A stretch of 64,000 nucleotides of DNA from Gemelliphila asaccharolytica (GCF_001553005.1 NZ_KQ959874.1:49819-113818), one strand, 5' to 3'. Shown: positions 54,345-63,918, counted from the stretch's first letter. Notes: generated by a model not told the origin, from the letters alone. Numbers and translations: made by a program.

Positions 54345-55571
54345 ATGAAATATGAAAAAATGTTAGATAGATTTATAAAATATGTAAAATTTGAGACAAG
54401 ATCTGACGAAACTCAATTTACTATACCTTCTACAATGCAGCAAAAAGATTTTTTAAAAATGTTAAAACTTGATTTAGAAGAGATAGGCTTAAAAGATGTT
54501 TACTTAAATGATAAAAACTGTTTTTTGACAGCTACTTTACCTTCTAATTCAAATAAAAAATTTGACAAAATAGGCTTTATATCACATGTAGATACTGCAG
54601 ATTTTAATGCTAAAGGTGTTTCACCAAAAGTAATAAAAAACTATAAATGTGAAGATATTATTTTAAATGAAGAAAAAAATATAAAAATGACTGTAGATAA
54701 ATTTCCTAATTTAAAAAAATATGAAAATTTAACATTAATAACTACTGATGGTACTACACTTTTAGGAGCAGATGATAAAGCAGGGATATGCGAGATTATA
54801 GAAGCAATAAAATACTTGATAGATAATCCGGAAATAGAACATGGAGAGGTAAAAATAGCCTTTGGTCCAGATGAAGAAATAGGAAGAGGTGCAGATAATT
54901 TTGACGCTAAAACTTTCAATACAGATTATGCATACACAATAGATGGTGGTGCATTAGGAGAATTACAGTATGAAAGTTTTAACGCTGCTCAGATAACTTA
55001 TAAAATAACTGGAATAAGTGTTCATCCTGGAACAGCAAAAAATCAAATGAAAAATGCCAATATGATAGCTGTAGAATTAGCATCATTATTTCCAAAAAAA
55101 GAAGTTCCAGAACATACTTCAGGATACGAAGGATTTTATTTTTTGGTAAATATAGATTCCAGAATAGAAGAGGCTAATTTAACTTATATTATAAGAGATT
55201 TTGATAAAGAAAATTTTGAAAAAAGAAAATTATTTTGTATAAATTTAGCTAAAATAATAAATAAAAAATATGGTGATGTAGTCGAATATAATATTTTTGA
55301 TCAATATTATAATATGAAAGAAATAATACAAAAAGATAAAAGATGTGTTGAACAGGCGAAAATAGCTATGAAAAATGTAGGAATTACACCGAAGATTATA
55401 CCAATTAGAGGCGGGACAGATGGTTCAAAAATTTCTTATATGGGAATACCCACACCTAATATATTTGTAGGTGGTGAAAATTTTCATGGACAATATGAAT
55501 TTTGTTGTTTGGAACATATGAAGAAGGTATCTGATATAATAGTTGAAATAATTAAAATAAGTGATAAGTAG
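54345..55571 (+). CDS. pepT: Peptidase T (tripeptide aminopeptidase)
   Basis: Protein of 408 residues, M20 family. Zinc ligands are visible in ISHVDTADFN (about 79-88), GADDKAGICE (about 144-153), GPDEEIGRGAD (about 175-185), the dimer-domain SVHPGTAK (about 225-232) and GGENFHGQYE near the end. It removes the N-terminal residue of tripeptides. The start follows a weak GGAGCATAAAAA. Three bases from the thioesterase gene. Confidence 0.95.
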   Translation: MKYEKMLDRFIKYVKFETRSDETQFTIPSTMQQKDFLKMLKLDLEEIGLKDVYLNDKNCFLTATLPSNSNKKFDKIGFISHVDTADFNAKGVSPKVIKNYKCEDIILNEEKNIKMTVDKFPNLKKYENLTLITTDGTTLLGADDKAGICEIIEAIKYLIDNPEIEHGEVKIAFGPDEEIGRGADNFDAKTFNTDYAYTIDGGALGELQYESFNAAQITYKITGISVHPGTAKNQMKNANMIAVELASLFPKKEVPEHTSGYEGFYFLVNIDSRIEEANLTYIIRDFDKENFEKRKLFCINLAKIINKKYGDVVEYNIFDQYYNMKEIIQKDKRCVEQAKIAMKNVGITPKIIPIRGGTDGSKISYMGIPTPNIFVGGENFHGQYEFCCLEHMKKVSDIIVEIIKISDK

Positions 55572-55579
55572 TTATAAAT

Positions 55580-55616
55580 ATAAATTTATTGTTTTGTATA
55601 TAAAACACACAATAAA
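55580..55616 (+). terminator. Possible hairpin between pepT and typA
   Basis: TTTATTGTTTT (about 55584-55594) can pair with AAAACACACAATAAA (about 55601-55615), leaving a CAC bulge. Weak; may be part of the typA leader instead. Confidence 0.3.
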
Positions 55617-55639
55617 TAAAAAAAACAAGGAGAATTTTA

Positions 55640-57484
55640 ATGTCTATTAAATATAGAGAAAATATTAGAAATATTGCAATAATTGCCCATGTCGATCATG
55701 GTAAAACAACGTTGGTAGATGAATTATTAAAACAGTCAGGAATATTCCGTTCAAATGAACATATTGAAGAAAGAGCAATGGACTCAAATGATTTAGAAAG
55801 AGAACGTGGAATAACTATATTGGCTAAAAATACGGCTATAAATTATAAAGGTAAAAGAATAAATATACTTGACACTCCGGGGCATGCAGATTTTGGAGGA
55901 GAAGTTGAAAGAATAATGAAGATGGTGGATGGAGTTTTATTGGTTGTTGATGCATATGAAGGAACTATGCCACAGACTAGATTTGTTTTGAAAAAAGCTT
56001 TGGAACAGAATCTAAATCCAATAGTTGTAGTTAATAAAATTGATAAAGATTCTGCACGTCCAAAACAAGTAGTTGATGAAGTTATAGATTTATTTATTGA
56101 ATTAGGCGCTAATGACGAACAGTTAGAATTTCCTGTAGTATATACTTCAGCAGTTAATGGAACAGCATCATTAGAAAGTGACCCAAAATGTCAAGAAGAA
56201 AATATGAAGTGTTTGTATGATACAATATTGGATTATGTTCCAGCACCAATAGATAATTCTAACGAACCACTACAATTTCAAGTTGCTTTATTAGATTATA
56301 ATGAATATGTTGGAAGAATAGGTATAGGAAGAATTTTTAGAGGGAAAATGTCAGTTGGAGATTCCGTTTCTTTAACTAAGCTTAATGGAGAAATAAAAAC
56401 TTTTAGAGTAACAAAAATTTTCGGCTTCTTTGGTTTGAAAAGAGAAGAGATACAAACAGCTTATTCTGGAGATATTGTCGCTGTTAGTGGAATGGATGAT
56501 ATAAATGTAGGTGAAACTGTCTGTCCTTCTGACAATATTGATCCATTACCAGTACTTCACATTGATGAACCTACATTACAGATGACATTTTTAGTAAACA
56601 ATTCTCCATTCGCTGGTAAAGAAGGAAAATGGGTAACTGCAAGTAAAATAGAAGATAGACTAATGCAACAATTAGAAACAGATGTTTCTCTTAAGGTTGA
56701 ACAATCATCTGCAGATTCATGGATAGTTAGTGGTAGAGGAGAGTTACATTTATCAATATTAATAGAAAACATGAGAAGGGAAGGATTTGAGCTCCAAGTA
56801 TCAAAACCACAAGTTATTGTAAAACAAATAGAAGGTAATTTATGTGAGCCAATAGAATTAGTACAAATTGATACTCCAGATAACACAGTAGGAGCCGTTA
56901 TAGAATCTATAGGTCAGAGAAAAGGTGACATGATAGATATGCAAGCTAATGGGAATGGACAAACTAGACTTACATTTAACGTTCCAGCAAGGGGACTAAT
57001 AGGATATAGAACAGAATTCATGTCTATAACAAAAGGTTATGGAATTTTAAATCATACTTTTGATTCATATAAACCTCTTCAAAAAGGAAAAATAGGAGGA
57101 AGAAGGAATGGAGTACTGGTAGCACTTGAAAATGGACAAGCTACAGCTTATTCTATATCTAGTATAGAAGAAAGAGGTACGATATTTGTTGAGCCTGGTA
57201 CTGATGTTTATGGTGGAATGATTGTAGGAGAAAATAATAGAGAAAACGATATTACAGTTAATATAACAAAAGCAAAAGCTCAAACAAACGTTCGTTCTTC
57301 AACTAAAGATCAAACAGTAACATTGAAAAAACCAAGAATAATGACTTTAGAAGAAAGTCTAGAATACTTAAATGATGATGAATACTTAGAAGTAACTCCT
57401 AATTCTATAAGACTTAGAAAAAAAGAATTAGACAAATCAATAAGAGAAAAAAATGCAAGAAAAGCTAAATATTCAGAAGAATAA
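55640..57484 (+). CDS. typA: Ribosome-associated GTPase TypA (BipA)
   Basis: Protein of 614 residues. G motifs: AHVDHGKTT (16-24), RERGITILAKNT, DTPGHADFGGEVE (about 80-92) and NKIDKD (about 134-139). Domains II, III and V of translational GTPases follow, then the TypA C-terminal domain with RIMTLEESLEYLNDDE. It helps ribosome assembly and stress adaptation. ATG follows CAAGGAG. yugP starts 27 bases after it. Confidence 0.97.
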   Translation: MSIKYRENIRNIAIIAHVDHGKTTLVDELLKQSGIFRSNEHIEERAMDSNDLERERGITILAKNTAINYKGKRINILDTPGHADFGGEVERIMKMVDGVLLVVDAYEGTMPQTRFVLKKALEQNLNPIVVVNKIDKDSARPKQVVDEVIDLFIELGANDEQLEFPVVYTSAVNGTASLESDPKCQEENMKCLYDTILDYVPAPIDNSNEPLQFQVALLDYNEYVGRIGIGRIFRGKMSVGDSVSLTKLNGEIKTFRVTKIFGFFGLKREEIQTAYSGDIVAVSGMDDINVGETVCPSDNIDPLPVLHIDEPTLQMTFLVNNSPFAGKEGKWVTASKIEDRLMQQLETDVSLKVEQSSADSWIVSGRGELHLSILIENMRREGFELQVSKPQVIVKQIEGNLCEPIELVQIDTPDNTVGAVIESIGQRKGDMIDMQANGNGQTRLTFNVPARGLIGYRTEFMSITKGYGILNHTFDSYKPLQKGKIGGRRNGVLVALENGQATAYSISSIEERGTIFVEPGTDVYGGMIVGENNRENDITVNITKAKAQTNVRSSTKDQTVTLKKPRIMTLEESLEYLNDDEYLEVTPNSIRLRKKELDKSIREKNARKAKYSEE

Positions 57485-57510
57485 AATAACGTAGAACAAG
57501 AGGTGTAATA

Positions 57511-58242
57511 ATGTATGGATTAGGTTATGGTTTTTCATTTAATTATTTGATATATTTTATTATTCTTATGATAATTCCACTATATGCACAATACAAGGTT
57601 AAAGGAACATATAGTAGATATAAAAAAATTAAAAATAATTCGGGAATGACAGGAAAAGAAGTAGCAGAATTAATTTTGAAAGCAAATGGTATAGAAAATA
57701 TAAAAATTGTTAAAGGAGATGTCGAACTATCTGATCATTATAATCCAAAAGATAATGTTGTAGTTTTATCTCCGGTAGTATATTCTCAATCTACAATTGC
57801 TTCAGTAGCTATTGCGGCACACGAAATAGGTCATGTAATACAAGATAAGATTGCAGATTATAAACCAATGAGGATTAGACATTCTTTAGTACCATTGGCT
57901 AACTTAGGAGGGAACTTATCTGTAGTATTGATAATGGTAGGTATGATGCTTACATATTTTATGTCTTTAGGTATAGGAATATCATTGGCATGGGCAGGTG
58001 TATTTCTTATGTTTTTTGCTGTGTTATTTCAAATAGTAACTTTACCTGTTGAAATAGATGCATCAAATAGGGCTTTAAACCAAATTAAAGATTTAAATAT
58101 AGTTAATGAGCAAGAAAAAAGACATTGTAAAAAGGTCTTAACAGCAGCAGCATTTACATATCTGGCAGCAGCAGTAGTTGCTTTAATGGAACTTGTTAGA
58201 TTTATATTAATAATTATAAATATGTCAAATAATAGAGATTAA
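57511..58242 (+). CDS. yugP: YugP-like zinc metalloprotease (membrane)
   Basis: Protein of 243 residues. An N-terminal hydrophobic segment (about 8-26), HEIGH zinc motif (about 108-112, AAHEIGHVIQ), a pair of membrane helices (about 128-185), and a C-terminal helix (about 215-238). This is the M48-like neutral zinc metallopeptidase family 2 (YugP). Substrate unknown. The ATG is preceded by AAGAGGTG; it is the last gene before a long gap. Confidence 0.9.
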   Translation: MYGLGYGFSFNYLIYFIILMIIPLYAQYKVKGTYSRYKKIKNNSGMTGKEVAELILKANGIENIKIVKGDVELSDHYNPKDNVVVLSPVVYSQSTIASVAIAAHEIGHVIQDKIADYKPMRIRHSLVPLANLGGNLSVVLIMVGMMLTYFMSLGIGISLAWAGVFLMFFAVLFQIVTLPVEIDASNRALNQIKDLNIVNEQEKRHCKKVLTAAAFTYLAAAVVALMELVRFILIIINMSNNRD

Positions 58243-58420
58243 AAATATTTTAACATTAAAGGGTTTATAGTAAATTTAATTTATCATAATATTTTTGTTA
58301 TATATTTTGTTTTGCTAATTTAATTTTATCTCACAGTAAAATTTTCACAAATTATCTAAAATTAATAATAAATAATGGTAAATAAATTTTAATAAATCTC
58401 CTAAATTGAAAAAAAAATTA

Positions 58421-58462
58421 AAAAAACTATCTAATGAAAAATTATTTTTTAGGTAGTTTTTT
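58421..58462 (+). terminator. Strong intrinsic terminator, 180 bases after yugP
   Basis: A 14-bp stem AAAAAACTATCTAA / TTAGGTAGTTTTTT (58421-58434 with 58449-58462, one G-U pair), loop of 14, ends in seven Ts. The distance from yugP is unusually long. Confidence 0.8.
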
Positions 58463-58574
58463 TGTTTTATAATATAAAGGGGACAATTAAATCTCCGATA
58501 ACGTCTTAGAAAGGTAACTAGTTTAAAAATAAAAAATAAATATCATAGAAAATAGCAACTTATATAATTAATTA

Positions 58575-58622
58575 AAATCTATTTTCAAAAAAAATCTTTA
58601 TAAAGGTGATTCAAATAGATTT
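58575..58622. repeat. Nested inverted repeat upstream of the asp23-like promoter
   Basis: AAATCTATTT (58575-58584) is inverted at 58613-58622, and the enclosed region has its own palindrome CTTTATAAAG (58596-58605). It lies about 20 bases ahead of the -35 box and could be an operator. Function unknown. Confidence 0.45.
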
Positions 58623-58641
58623 AATATGGTTTTATAAATTA

Positions 58642-58671
58642 TTGTGATTTTTAGGGATTTTATAGTATAAT
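58642..58671 (+). promoter_or_regulatory. Promoter of the asp23-nusB-xseAB-ispA unit
   Basis: TTGTGA (58642-58647), 18 bp, perfect TATAAT (58666-58671). Confidence 0.65.
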
Positions 58672-58707
58672 TAAGTAAAGTTTTTAAATCTTTATATGAG
58701 GTATTTT

Positions 58708-59046
58708 ATGGAAAAAAATAAATTAGGAAATGTAGAAATAAAACCAGAAGCATTAGCTGTTATTGTAAGCATTGCTACTAAAGAAATAGAGGGTGTTTCT
58801 AAATTGGTAGGAAATTTAAAAAATTCTACTTTGGAAAAAATAGGCAAAAAAGAATATACAAAGGGAATAAAACTGTTTTTAGAAGATGATGAATTATATG
58901 TTGAAATTTCATGTACTGTTAAAAGTGGATATACAATTTCTAAAATAGCAACAAAAATACAATCTAATGTAAGAAATTCAATTTATAATATGACAGATAT
59001 TGTAGTAAAATCTATAAATGTAAATATTATAGGAATAGATTACTAG
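58708..59046 (+). CDS. Asp23/Gls24-family envelope stress protein (YqhY-like)
   Basis: Protein of 112 residues from ATG 58708, chosen over ATG 58696 because TGAGGTA lies just before it and the family starts MEKNK. Family pattern: GNVEIKPEALAVIVSIATKEIEGVSKLVGN and C-terminal IATKIQSNVRNSIYNMTDIVVKSINVNIIGI. Asp23 proteins locate at the membrane and affect wall and lipid stress. Its position before nusB is the same as yqhY in Bacillus, where it is linked with fatty-acid synthesis control. Confidence 0.9.
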   Translation: MEKNKLGNVEIKPEALAVIVSIATKEIEGVSKLVGNLKNSTLEKIGKKEYTKGIKLFLEDDELYVEISCTVKSGYTISKIATKIQSNVRNSIYNMTDIVVKSINVNIIGIDY

Positions 59047-59057
59047 GAGTTTTATAA

Positions 59058-59444
59058 ATGAAAAATAAAAGTGAGATAAGAGAAAAAGTTTTTAAAATAT
59101 TATTTCAGTTAGAGAATAAAGATTTATATTTAAATGATCTATCTGAATTAGATAATGATATTTTTTCTGATGATATCATTATAGAAACTTTAAAAGATAT
59201 TAAAAATAATTTAAAAGAAGTAGATTTAATAATTAATAAAAATTTGAGAGAATGGACATTGAGTAGGTTGTCAAAAATGGATAGACAAATTTTAAGGATA
59301 GCTACGTATGAAATATTATTTACAGATATACCATATAAAGTATCAATAAATGAAGCATTGGAGATTTCTAAAAAATATAGTGAAAAAGATGATAGTTATA
59401 AATTTATAAATGGAGTTCTAAGAGGAGTGTTACAAAATACATAA
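59058..59444 (+). CDS. nusB: Transcription antitermination factor NusB
   Basis: Protein of 128 residues, all-helical. REKVFKILFQLE at the start, EWTLSRLSKMDRQILRIATYEILFTDIPYKVSINEALEISKKYS (about 72-115) with FINGVLRGVLQ at the end are the family signatures. It acts in rRNA antitermination with NusA and NusE. Gap of 11 bases after the asp23-like gene; xseA starts two bases after the stop. Confidence 0.96.
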   Translation: MKNKSEIREKVFKILFQLENKDLYLNDLSELDNDIFSDDIIIETLKDIKNNLKEVDLIINKNLREWTLSRLSKMDRQILRIATYEILFTDIPYKVSINEALEISKKYSEKDDSYKFINGVLRGVLQNT

Positions 59445-59445
59445 T

Positions 59446-60723
59446 ATGTTAGATGAAAAAAAAGTTTATTTAACGGTTTCATCATTAAATAAATATTTAC
59501 AAAGAAAATATGTTAATGATCCATATTTGAAAGAGATATATTTAAAAGGGGAAGTTTCTAATTTTAAATTACATTCTAGTGGAATATTATATTTTACTAT
59601 AAAAGATGGTAACTCCAAAATTGATGCGATTAAATTTGATTACGATAAAAATGATTTTAAAGATGGAGATAGTGTACTTGTAAAAGGAGAAATAAATTTC
59701 TATTTTCCAAAAGGAGAACATACTTTTATTGTTTATGAAATAAAAAAAGATAATATAGGAGAACTATATAAAAAATTTATAAAATTAAAAAATAAATTAG
59801 AAAATGAAGGCTTATTTTCTATCGAAAACAAAAAAAAATTAAAAAAGATAAATAATAATATAGGAATTATATCATCATCAACGGGTGCCGCACTACAAGA
59901 TATAAAAAGGACTATATATAGGAGATTTCCTATGGCAAATATTAAGTTGTATTCTTGTTTGGTACAAGGAAATAATTCTTCTATTGATATTGTAAAAAAA
60001 ATAAAAGAAGCCTCAAATGATAAAAATGATGTGATAATAATAGCTAGAGGTGGAGGCAGTATAGAGGATTTATGGAGTTTTAATGAAGAAATTGTAGTGA
60101 AAGAGATTTTCAATTGTAAAATTCCAGTTGTAACAGGAATAGGGCATGAAAATGATATTACATTATCTGATTATGTAGCAGATATTAGAGCATCTACGCC
60201 TACTGCAGCAGCAGAAATAGTCACGCCTATAACTTTAGAAGAGCTTATAAGAATTATTGATTATAAGTATGAACAAATGACGTCTAATATAATTAAATTT
60301 TTTTCAAATAAGAAAAAATGTGTTAATAATTTATTAAATATTTATAAAATAAAAACATTAGATAATATTTTATTTAATTATGATGTAAAATTAAATAATA
60401 GAAAAGATAAATTAAATTTAGTAATGGATACTTTAATATACAGTAGAAAGGCTCTAGTAGATAATAATAAATTTTTATTAGTAAACAAAAACATATTAAG
60501 CAATAAAAAAAATAAACTTGTAATATTAAATAAATTTTTGGAAAATAATTATCCAATTAACATATTGAAAAAAGGATATATAATAGCAGAAAATATTAAA
60601 AATGAAAAAATAATTTCGATAGATAACGTTTTTATAGATGATAATATTAAATTATATCTAAGTGATGGTGAAATTCAAGTTAATGTAAAAAAAATAATAA
60701 GAAAAAGAGGAAAAGATGTCTAA
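59446..60723 (+). CDS. xseA: Exodeoxyribonuclease VII large subunit
   Basis: Protein of 425 residues. OB-fold N-terminal region (about 1-105, YLKGEVSNFKLHSSGILYFTIKDG), catalytic GIISSSTGAALQDI (about 138-151), RGGGSIEDLWSFNEE (about 199-213) and GIGHENDITLSDYVADIRASTPTAAAE (about 228-254) are conserved, with a long coiled C-terminal. It degrades single-stranded DNA with XseB. It overlaps xseB by 8 bases. Confidence 0.97.
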   Translation: MLDEKKVYLTVSSLNKYLQRKYVNDPYLKEIYLKGEVSNFKLHSSGILYFTIKDGNSKIDAIKFDYDKNDFKDGDSVLVKGEINFYFPKGEHTFIVYEIKKDNIGELYKKFIKLKNKLENEGLFSIENKKKLKKINNNIGIISSSTGAALQDIKRTIYRRFPMANIKLYSCLVQGNNSSIDIVKKIKEASNDKNDVIIIARGGGSIEDLWSFNEEIVVKEIFNCKIPVVTGIGHENDITLSDYVADIRASTPTAAAEIVTPITLEELIRIIDYKYEQMTSNIIKFFSNKKKCVNNLLNIYKIKTLDNILFNYDVKLNNRKDKLNLVMDTLIYSRKALVDNNKFLLVNKNILSNKKNKLVILNKFLENNYPINILKKGYIIAENIKNEKIISIDNVFIDDNIKLYLSDGEIQVNVKKIIRKRGKDV

Positions 60724-60922
60724 AGAAAGTTTTGAAGATTTTTTATCAAAATTAGAAGATATAGTTGCTAACTTAGAGAACGACAATATTTCTTTAAATG
60801 ATGCAATAAATCAGTATAAAGAAGGAGTTAATATAATTAAAAAATGTAATAAAATAATTAAAAATGCAGAAGAACAAGTAGAAAATTTAAAAAAGGAACT
60901 GGAAGATAATGAGTTACATTGA
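60716..60922 (+). CDS. xseB: Exodeoxyribonuclease VII small subunit
   Basis: Protein of 68 residues with FEDFLSKLEDIVANLENDNISLNDAINQYKEGVNIIKKC, the helix pair that packs on XseA. Overlaps xseA upstream by 8 bases and ispA downstream by 14, so translation is tightly coupled. Ribosome site AAGAGGAAAAG inside xseA. Confidence 0.95.
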   Translation: MSKESFEDFLSKLEDIVANLENDNISLNDAINQYKEGVNIIKKCNKIIKNAEEQVENLKKELEDNELH

Positions 60923-61772
60923 TAAATTTATAGAAGAAAATAAAGAACAATTTAATTATTATGCAAAATCTAAAATAAATAAAATGAATATTCCTACCGA
61001 ATTAAAAGAATCTATTTTATATTCATTAATAAGTAATGGAAAAAAAATAAGACCACTTATTTTTTTAATGATGTTAGATTATTATAAAATTGAATATAAA
61101 AAATATTATGATATTGCACTATCATTAGAATTGATTCATGTTTATTCATTGATACATGACGATTTACCTGCTATGGATAATGATAATTATAGATGGGGAA
61201 AATTAACAAATCATAAAAAATTTGGAGAAGATGTAGCAATATTATCAGGTGATGCAATGCAACCTCTAGCTTATGAATTAATAGTAAATAATGACTATGT
61301 TATGTGTTCTAATAAATTACAATTGGTAGATTTATTAGCAAGGTATTCTGGTTCGGAAGGCATGGTAGCTGGACAGATATATGATATAAAGGAATCTAAC
61401 TATAAAATATCTTCTGATTATCTAAAAAATATGCATAAATTGAAAACAGGTAGACTTATAACGTTACCTTTTTTATTTTCTGCAATAGTATCTGATAATT
61501 TATGCGATTTAAAATTACTTAAAAGATTTGGTGAAGAGTTAGGAATAGCATATCAAATAAAAGATGACATTTTAGATTACTATGGAGAATTTAAAAAAAT
61601 AGGAAAATTACCAAGTGATGAAAAAAAAATAACATATTTAAGTTTTTACGGAATAGAAAATTGTCAAAAAATGTTAATTGAGCATACTAACGAAGCAAAA
61701 AGAATATCAAAAAAATTAAATAATAATTTTTTATATCAATTATCAGAAATTTTATTAAAAAGAAATAGTTAG
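60909..61772 (+). CDS. ispA: Polyprenyl synthetase, farnesyl-diphosphate type (IspA)
   Basis: Protein of 287 residues. First aspartate-rich motif DDLPAMDND (about 80-90) and second QIKDDILDYYG (about 215-225) are intact, with GKKIRP near the start and GMVAGQIYDI. It condenses IPP with DMAPP/GPP to make farnesyl diphosphate for undecaprenyl carrier and quinones. Standard xseB-ispA order in Bacilli; the usual downstream dxs is missing, consistent with a mevalonate-type supply, though this is not proof. Confidence 0.93.
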   Translation: MSYIDKFIEENKEQFNYYAKSKINKMNIPTELKESILYSLISNGKKIRPLIFLMMLDYYKIEYKKYYDIALSLELIHVYSLIHDDLPAMDNDNYRWGKLTNHKKFGEDVAILSGDAMQPLAYELIVNNDYVMCSNKLQLVDLLARYSGSEGMVAGQIYDIKESNYKISSDYLKNMHKLKTGRLITLPFLFSAIVSDNLCDLKLLKRFGEELGIAYQIKDDILDYYGEFKKIGKLPSDEKKITYLSFYGIENCQKMLIEHTNEAKRISKKLNNNFLYQLSEILLKRNS

Positions 61773-61814
61773 TAAAAAAACTTAAAAACAATATAGTAAT
61801 TTTAGGAGGTTTAT

Positions 61815-63056
61815 ATGAATTTTTTTTCAAAATTAGGAAATGATTTGATTTTACCAAAAGATGTTCTTATTCAATCACAGGAAACAAAAAAAGTTAAAAA
61901 TTCCATAAATGCCACAATAGGAATGGCTATGGAGGCTGGAAATACAATGTTTTTGCCTACTTTATCAAATATAATAAAAAAATTAAGTGTTGAAGAATAT
62001 TTACCTTACGCTCCTACAACAGGATATGCAGAGTTAAGAAAATTATGGAAAGAAAAAATAATAAATCAAAATAATAATATAAATCATGATTATCTTTCCT
62101 TGCCTATAGCTACTACAGGTATTACACAAGGTATTGATATAGTAGCAAGTCTTTTTGCAGAGAAGAATACTGCAGTAATTTTACCTAATCTATATTGGCA
62201 AAATTATAAATTGATTTTTTCAATTAAAAGACAATCTACTATATATACATATAGCCAATTTAAAGAAGAAAAATTTTATTATGATAACATAGATAAAGTA
62301 TTGAACGAAATAAAAGAAGAAAAAATTATTATATTATTAAACTTTCCTAATAACCCTACTGGATATACACCTTCTGAGTATGAGTTTGATAAATTAAAGG
62401 AAATTTTCAAAAAATTTCTTAAAAGAAATCCAGCTAAAAAATTAATTTTTATTTGTGATGATGCATATTTTAGTTTATTTTATGAAAAAAATAATAATTG
62501 TTCATCATTTAATAAATTTTCTGAATTAGCAGAATTTGATAATTGTTTGATAGTTAAGGTTGATGGTGTAACTAAAGAATTTTATGCATGGGGGTTAAGA
62601 TTAGGATTCATTAGTTATTATTTAAAAAATGATAATATTAGAGATTTAATTTTAGAAAAAACTCAAGGATTTATTAGAAGTGTAAATTCTTCTGGTTCTG
62701 CTCTTTCTCAAAACGCTATAATTAAAGCGTTAAAAAATGAAAAAATATCACAAGAAATAGAAAATAATTATTCTATTTTAAATAATAGATATATATATTT
62801 AAAAGAACAAATAGAAAAAGAAAATCTTAAAAAATATTTAAAAATTTTACCATTTAATTCAGGATATTTTTTTACTATTTTATTACCAAAAAATATAAAT
62901 GCAAATAGTTTTAGAATTAAACTTTTAGAGAATTATAAAATTGGGGTATATGCTATGGATGATAGACATATAAGAATTGCATTTTCTTGTCTAAGCATTA
63001 AAAATATAGAATATTTAGTAACTTCTTTAAAAGATTGCATAAAAAAATATTATTAA
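61815..63056 (+). CDS. Class I/II PLP-dependent aminotransferase
   Basis: Protein of 413 residues, fold-type I. Visible: PYAPTTGYAELRKLWKEK near 55-75, LNFPNNPTGYTP (about 175-187), the IFICDDAYFS Asp/Tyr region (about 213-222), PLP lysine in KVDGVTKEFYAWGLRLGF (about 250-267) and substrate Arg near the end (DDRHIRIAFS). Typical of an aspartate/aromatic aminotransferase-like enzyme, but substrate cannot be decided from sequence. It is preceded by TAGGAGG and not clearly in an operon with ispA. Confidence 0.85.
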   Translation: MNFFSKLGNDLILPKDVLIQSQETKKVKNSINATIGMAMEAGNTMFLPTLSNIIKKLSVEEYLPYAPTTGYAELRKLWKEKIINQNNNINHDYLSLPIATTGITQGIDIVASLFAEKNTAVILPNLYWQNYKLIFSIKRQSTIYTYSQFKEEKFYYDNIDKVLNEIKEEKIIILLNFPNNPTGYTPSEYEFDKLKEIFKKFLKRNPAKKLIFICDDAYFSLFYEKNNNCSSFNKFSELAEFDNCLIVKVDGVTKEFYAWGLRLGFISYYLKNDNIRDLILEKTQGFIRSVNSSGSALSQNAIIKALKNEKISQEIENNYSILNNRYIYLKEQIEKENLKKYLKILPFNSGYFFTILLPKNINANSFRIKLLENYKIGVYAMDDRHIRIAFSCLSIKNIEYLVTSLKDCIKKYY

Positions 63057-63199
63057 TTTTATATTAAAGAATGAAAAAAAATTTATAATAAATGATTTTG
63101 TTTAAATATTAAAATAAAAAAGCTAACATTAAGTATCAATAAAGATTTTTTTAAAATTTTCTATTAAAGTTATATTTTTTAACAATTAAAATATGTTAT

Positions 63200-63228
63200 T
63201 TGAAAAATATTTAATAAAACTGTATTAA
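63200..63228 (+). promoter_or_regulatory. Possible promoter of the metallo-hydrolase gene
   Basis: TTGAAA (63200-63205), 17 bp, TATTAA (63223-63228); a moderate match in the 207-base gap before the gene. The rest of the gap is AT-rich and shows no other signal. Confidence 0.4.
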
Positions 63229-63263
63229 TATTATTGTATATAGAAAATGGAGAATGGAAAAAT

Positions 63264-63896
63264 ATGAATAAATTAAAAGTTGAAAAAATAGTTATGGATA
63301 TGGTTGATGAAAATTGTTATATAGTTCATAATGAAATTAATGGAATAATAATAGATCCTGGATATGGATTTAAAAAAATAAAAAAAGAAGTAGAAAAATT
63401 AAATTTAAAGATAGTAGCTATTATGCTAACACATGCACATTTCGATCATATAGCATCTTTAGAAGAATGTAGAGAATACTTTAAGGTAGATGTTTATGCT
63501 TCTAAGGAAGAAAAAAACTGGTTAACTTCTCCAAAATTGAATTTATCTGATTTTTTTGGTATAAAAAAAGGAATTTCTACATATCTTCCAGAAAAAGAAT
63601 ATGAATATTATAAAGATTATGATATTCATGGAATTAAATTCAAGGTATTGCCAACACCAGGGCATTCGCCAGGAGGTGTATCATTAGATTTTGGAGATTT
63701 TATAATGGTAGGTGATACATTATTTAGAAGTGGTATAGGAAGATTTGATTTTGAAGGATCTAATTATTTTGATTTAAAAAATTCATTAAATAATGTTTTA
63801 TTTAAATTAGATGGAAATAAAATAGTTTATCCAGGTCATGGCTATGAAACATATATAAAAAGAGAAAAAGATTTAGACTTAATCTCTAGATATTAA
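63264..63896 (+). CDS. Metallo-beta-lactamase-fold hydrolase (glyoxalase II-like, YqgX type)
   Basis: Protein of 210 residues from ATG 63264, with GGAGAATGG before it; a TTG at 63234 gives ten more residues with no ribosome site. The zinc motif THAHFDHIASLE is at about 54-65, with GHSPGG (about 135-140), GDTLFRSG and YPGHG for the remaining ligands. Relatives hydrolyse S-lactoylglutathione or other thioesters; here no substrate is implied. It is followed by the tRNA promoter. Confidence 0.88.
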   Translation: MNKLKVEKIVMDMVDENCYIVHNEINGIIIDPGYGFKKIKKEVEKLNLKIVAIMLTHAHFDHIASLEECREYFKVDVYASKEEKNWLTSPKLNLSDFFGIKKGISTYLPEKEYEYYKDYDIHGIKFKVLPTPGHSPGGVSLDFGDFIMVGDTLFRSGIGRFDFEGSNYFDLKNSLNNVLFKLDGNKIVYPGHGYETYIKREKDLDLISRY

Positions 63897-63918
63897 ATTA
63901 TATTAGTTAAAATAACTA

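Larger units (their letters stand above)
58243..58707. other. 465-base intergenic region without a gene
   Basis: No ORF with a ribosome site was seen on either strand. It holds a strong hairpin terminator (58421-58462), a promoter-like TATAAT (58468-58473), a patch of higher G+C (about 58478-58524), an inverted repeat (58575-58584 with 58613-58622) and the asp23-like promoter. It may contain a small RNA or be remnant sequence. Confidence 0.6.

Noticed and set aside
58479-58532. Fluoride, THF or ZTP riboswitch in the gap before asp23
   Set aside because: The patch does not contain the conserved cores of those classes as far as they can be recalled, so only an unnamed structured RNA is proposed.
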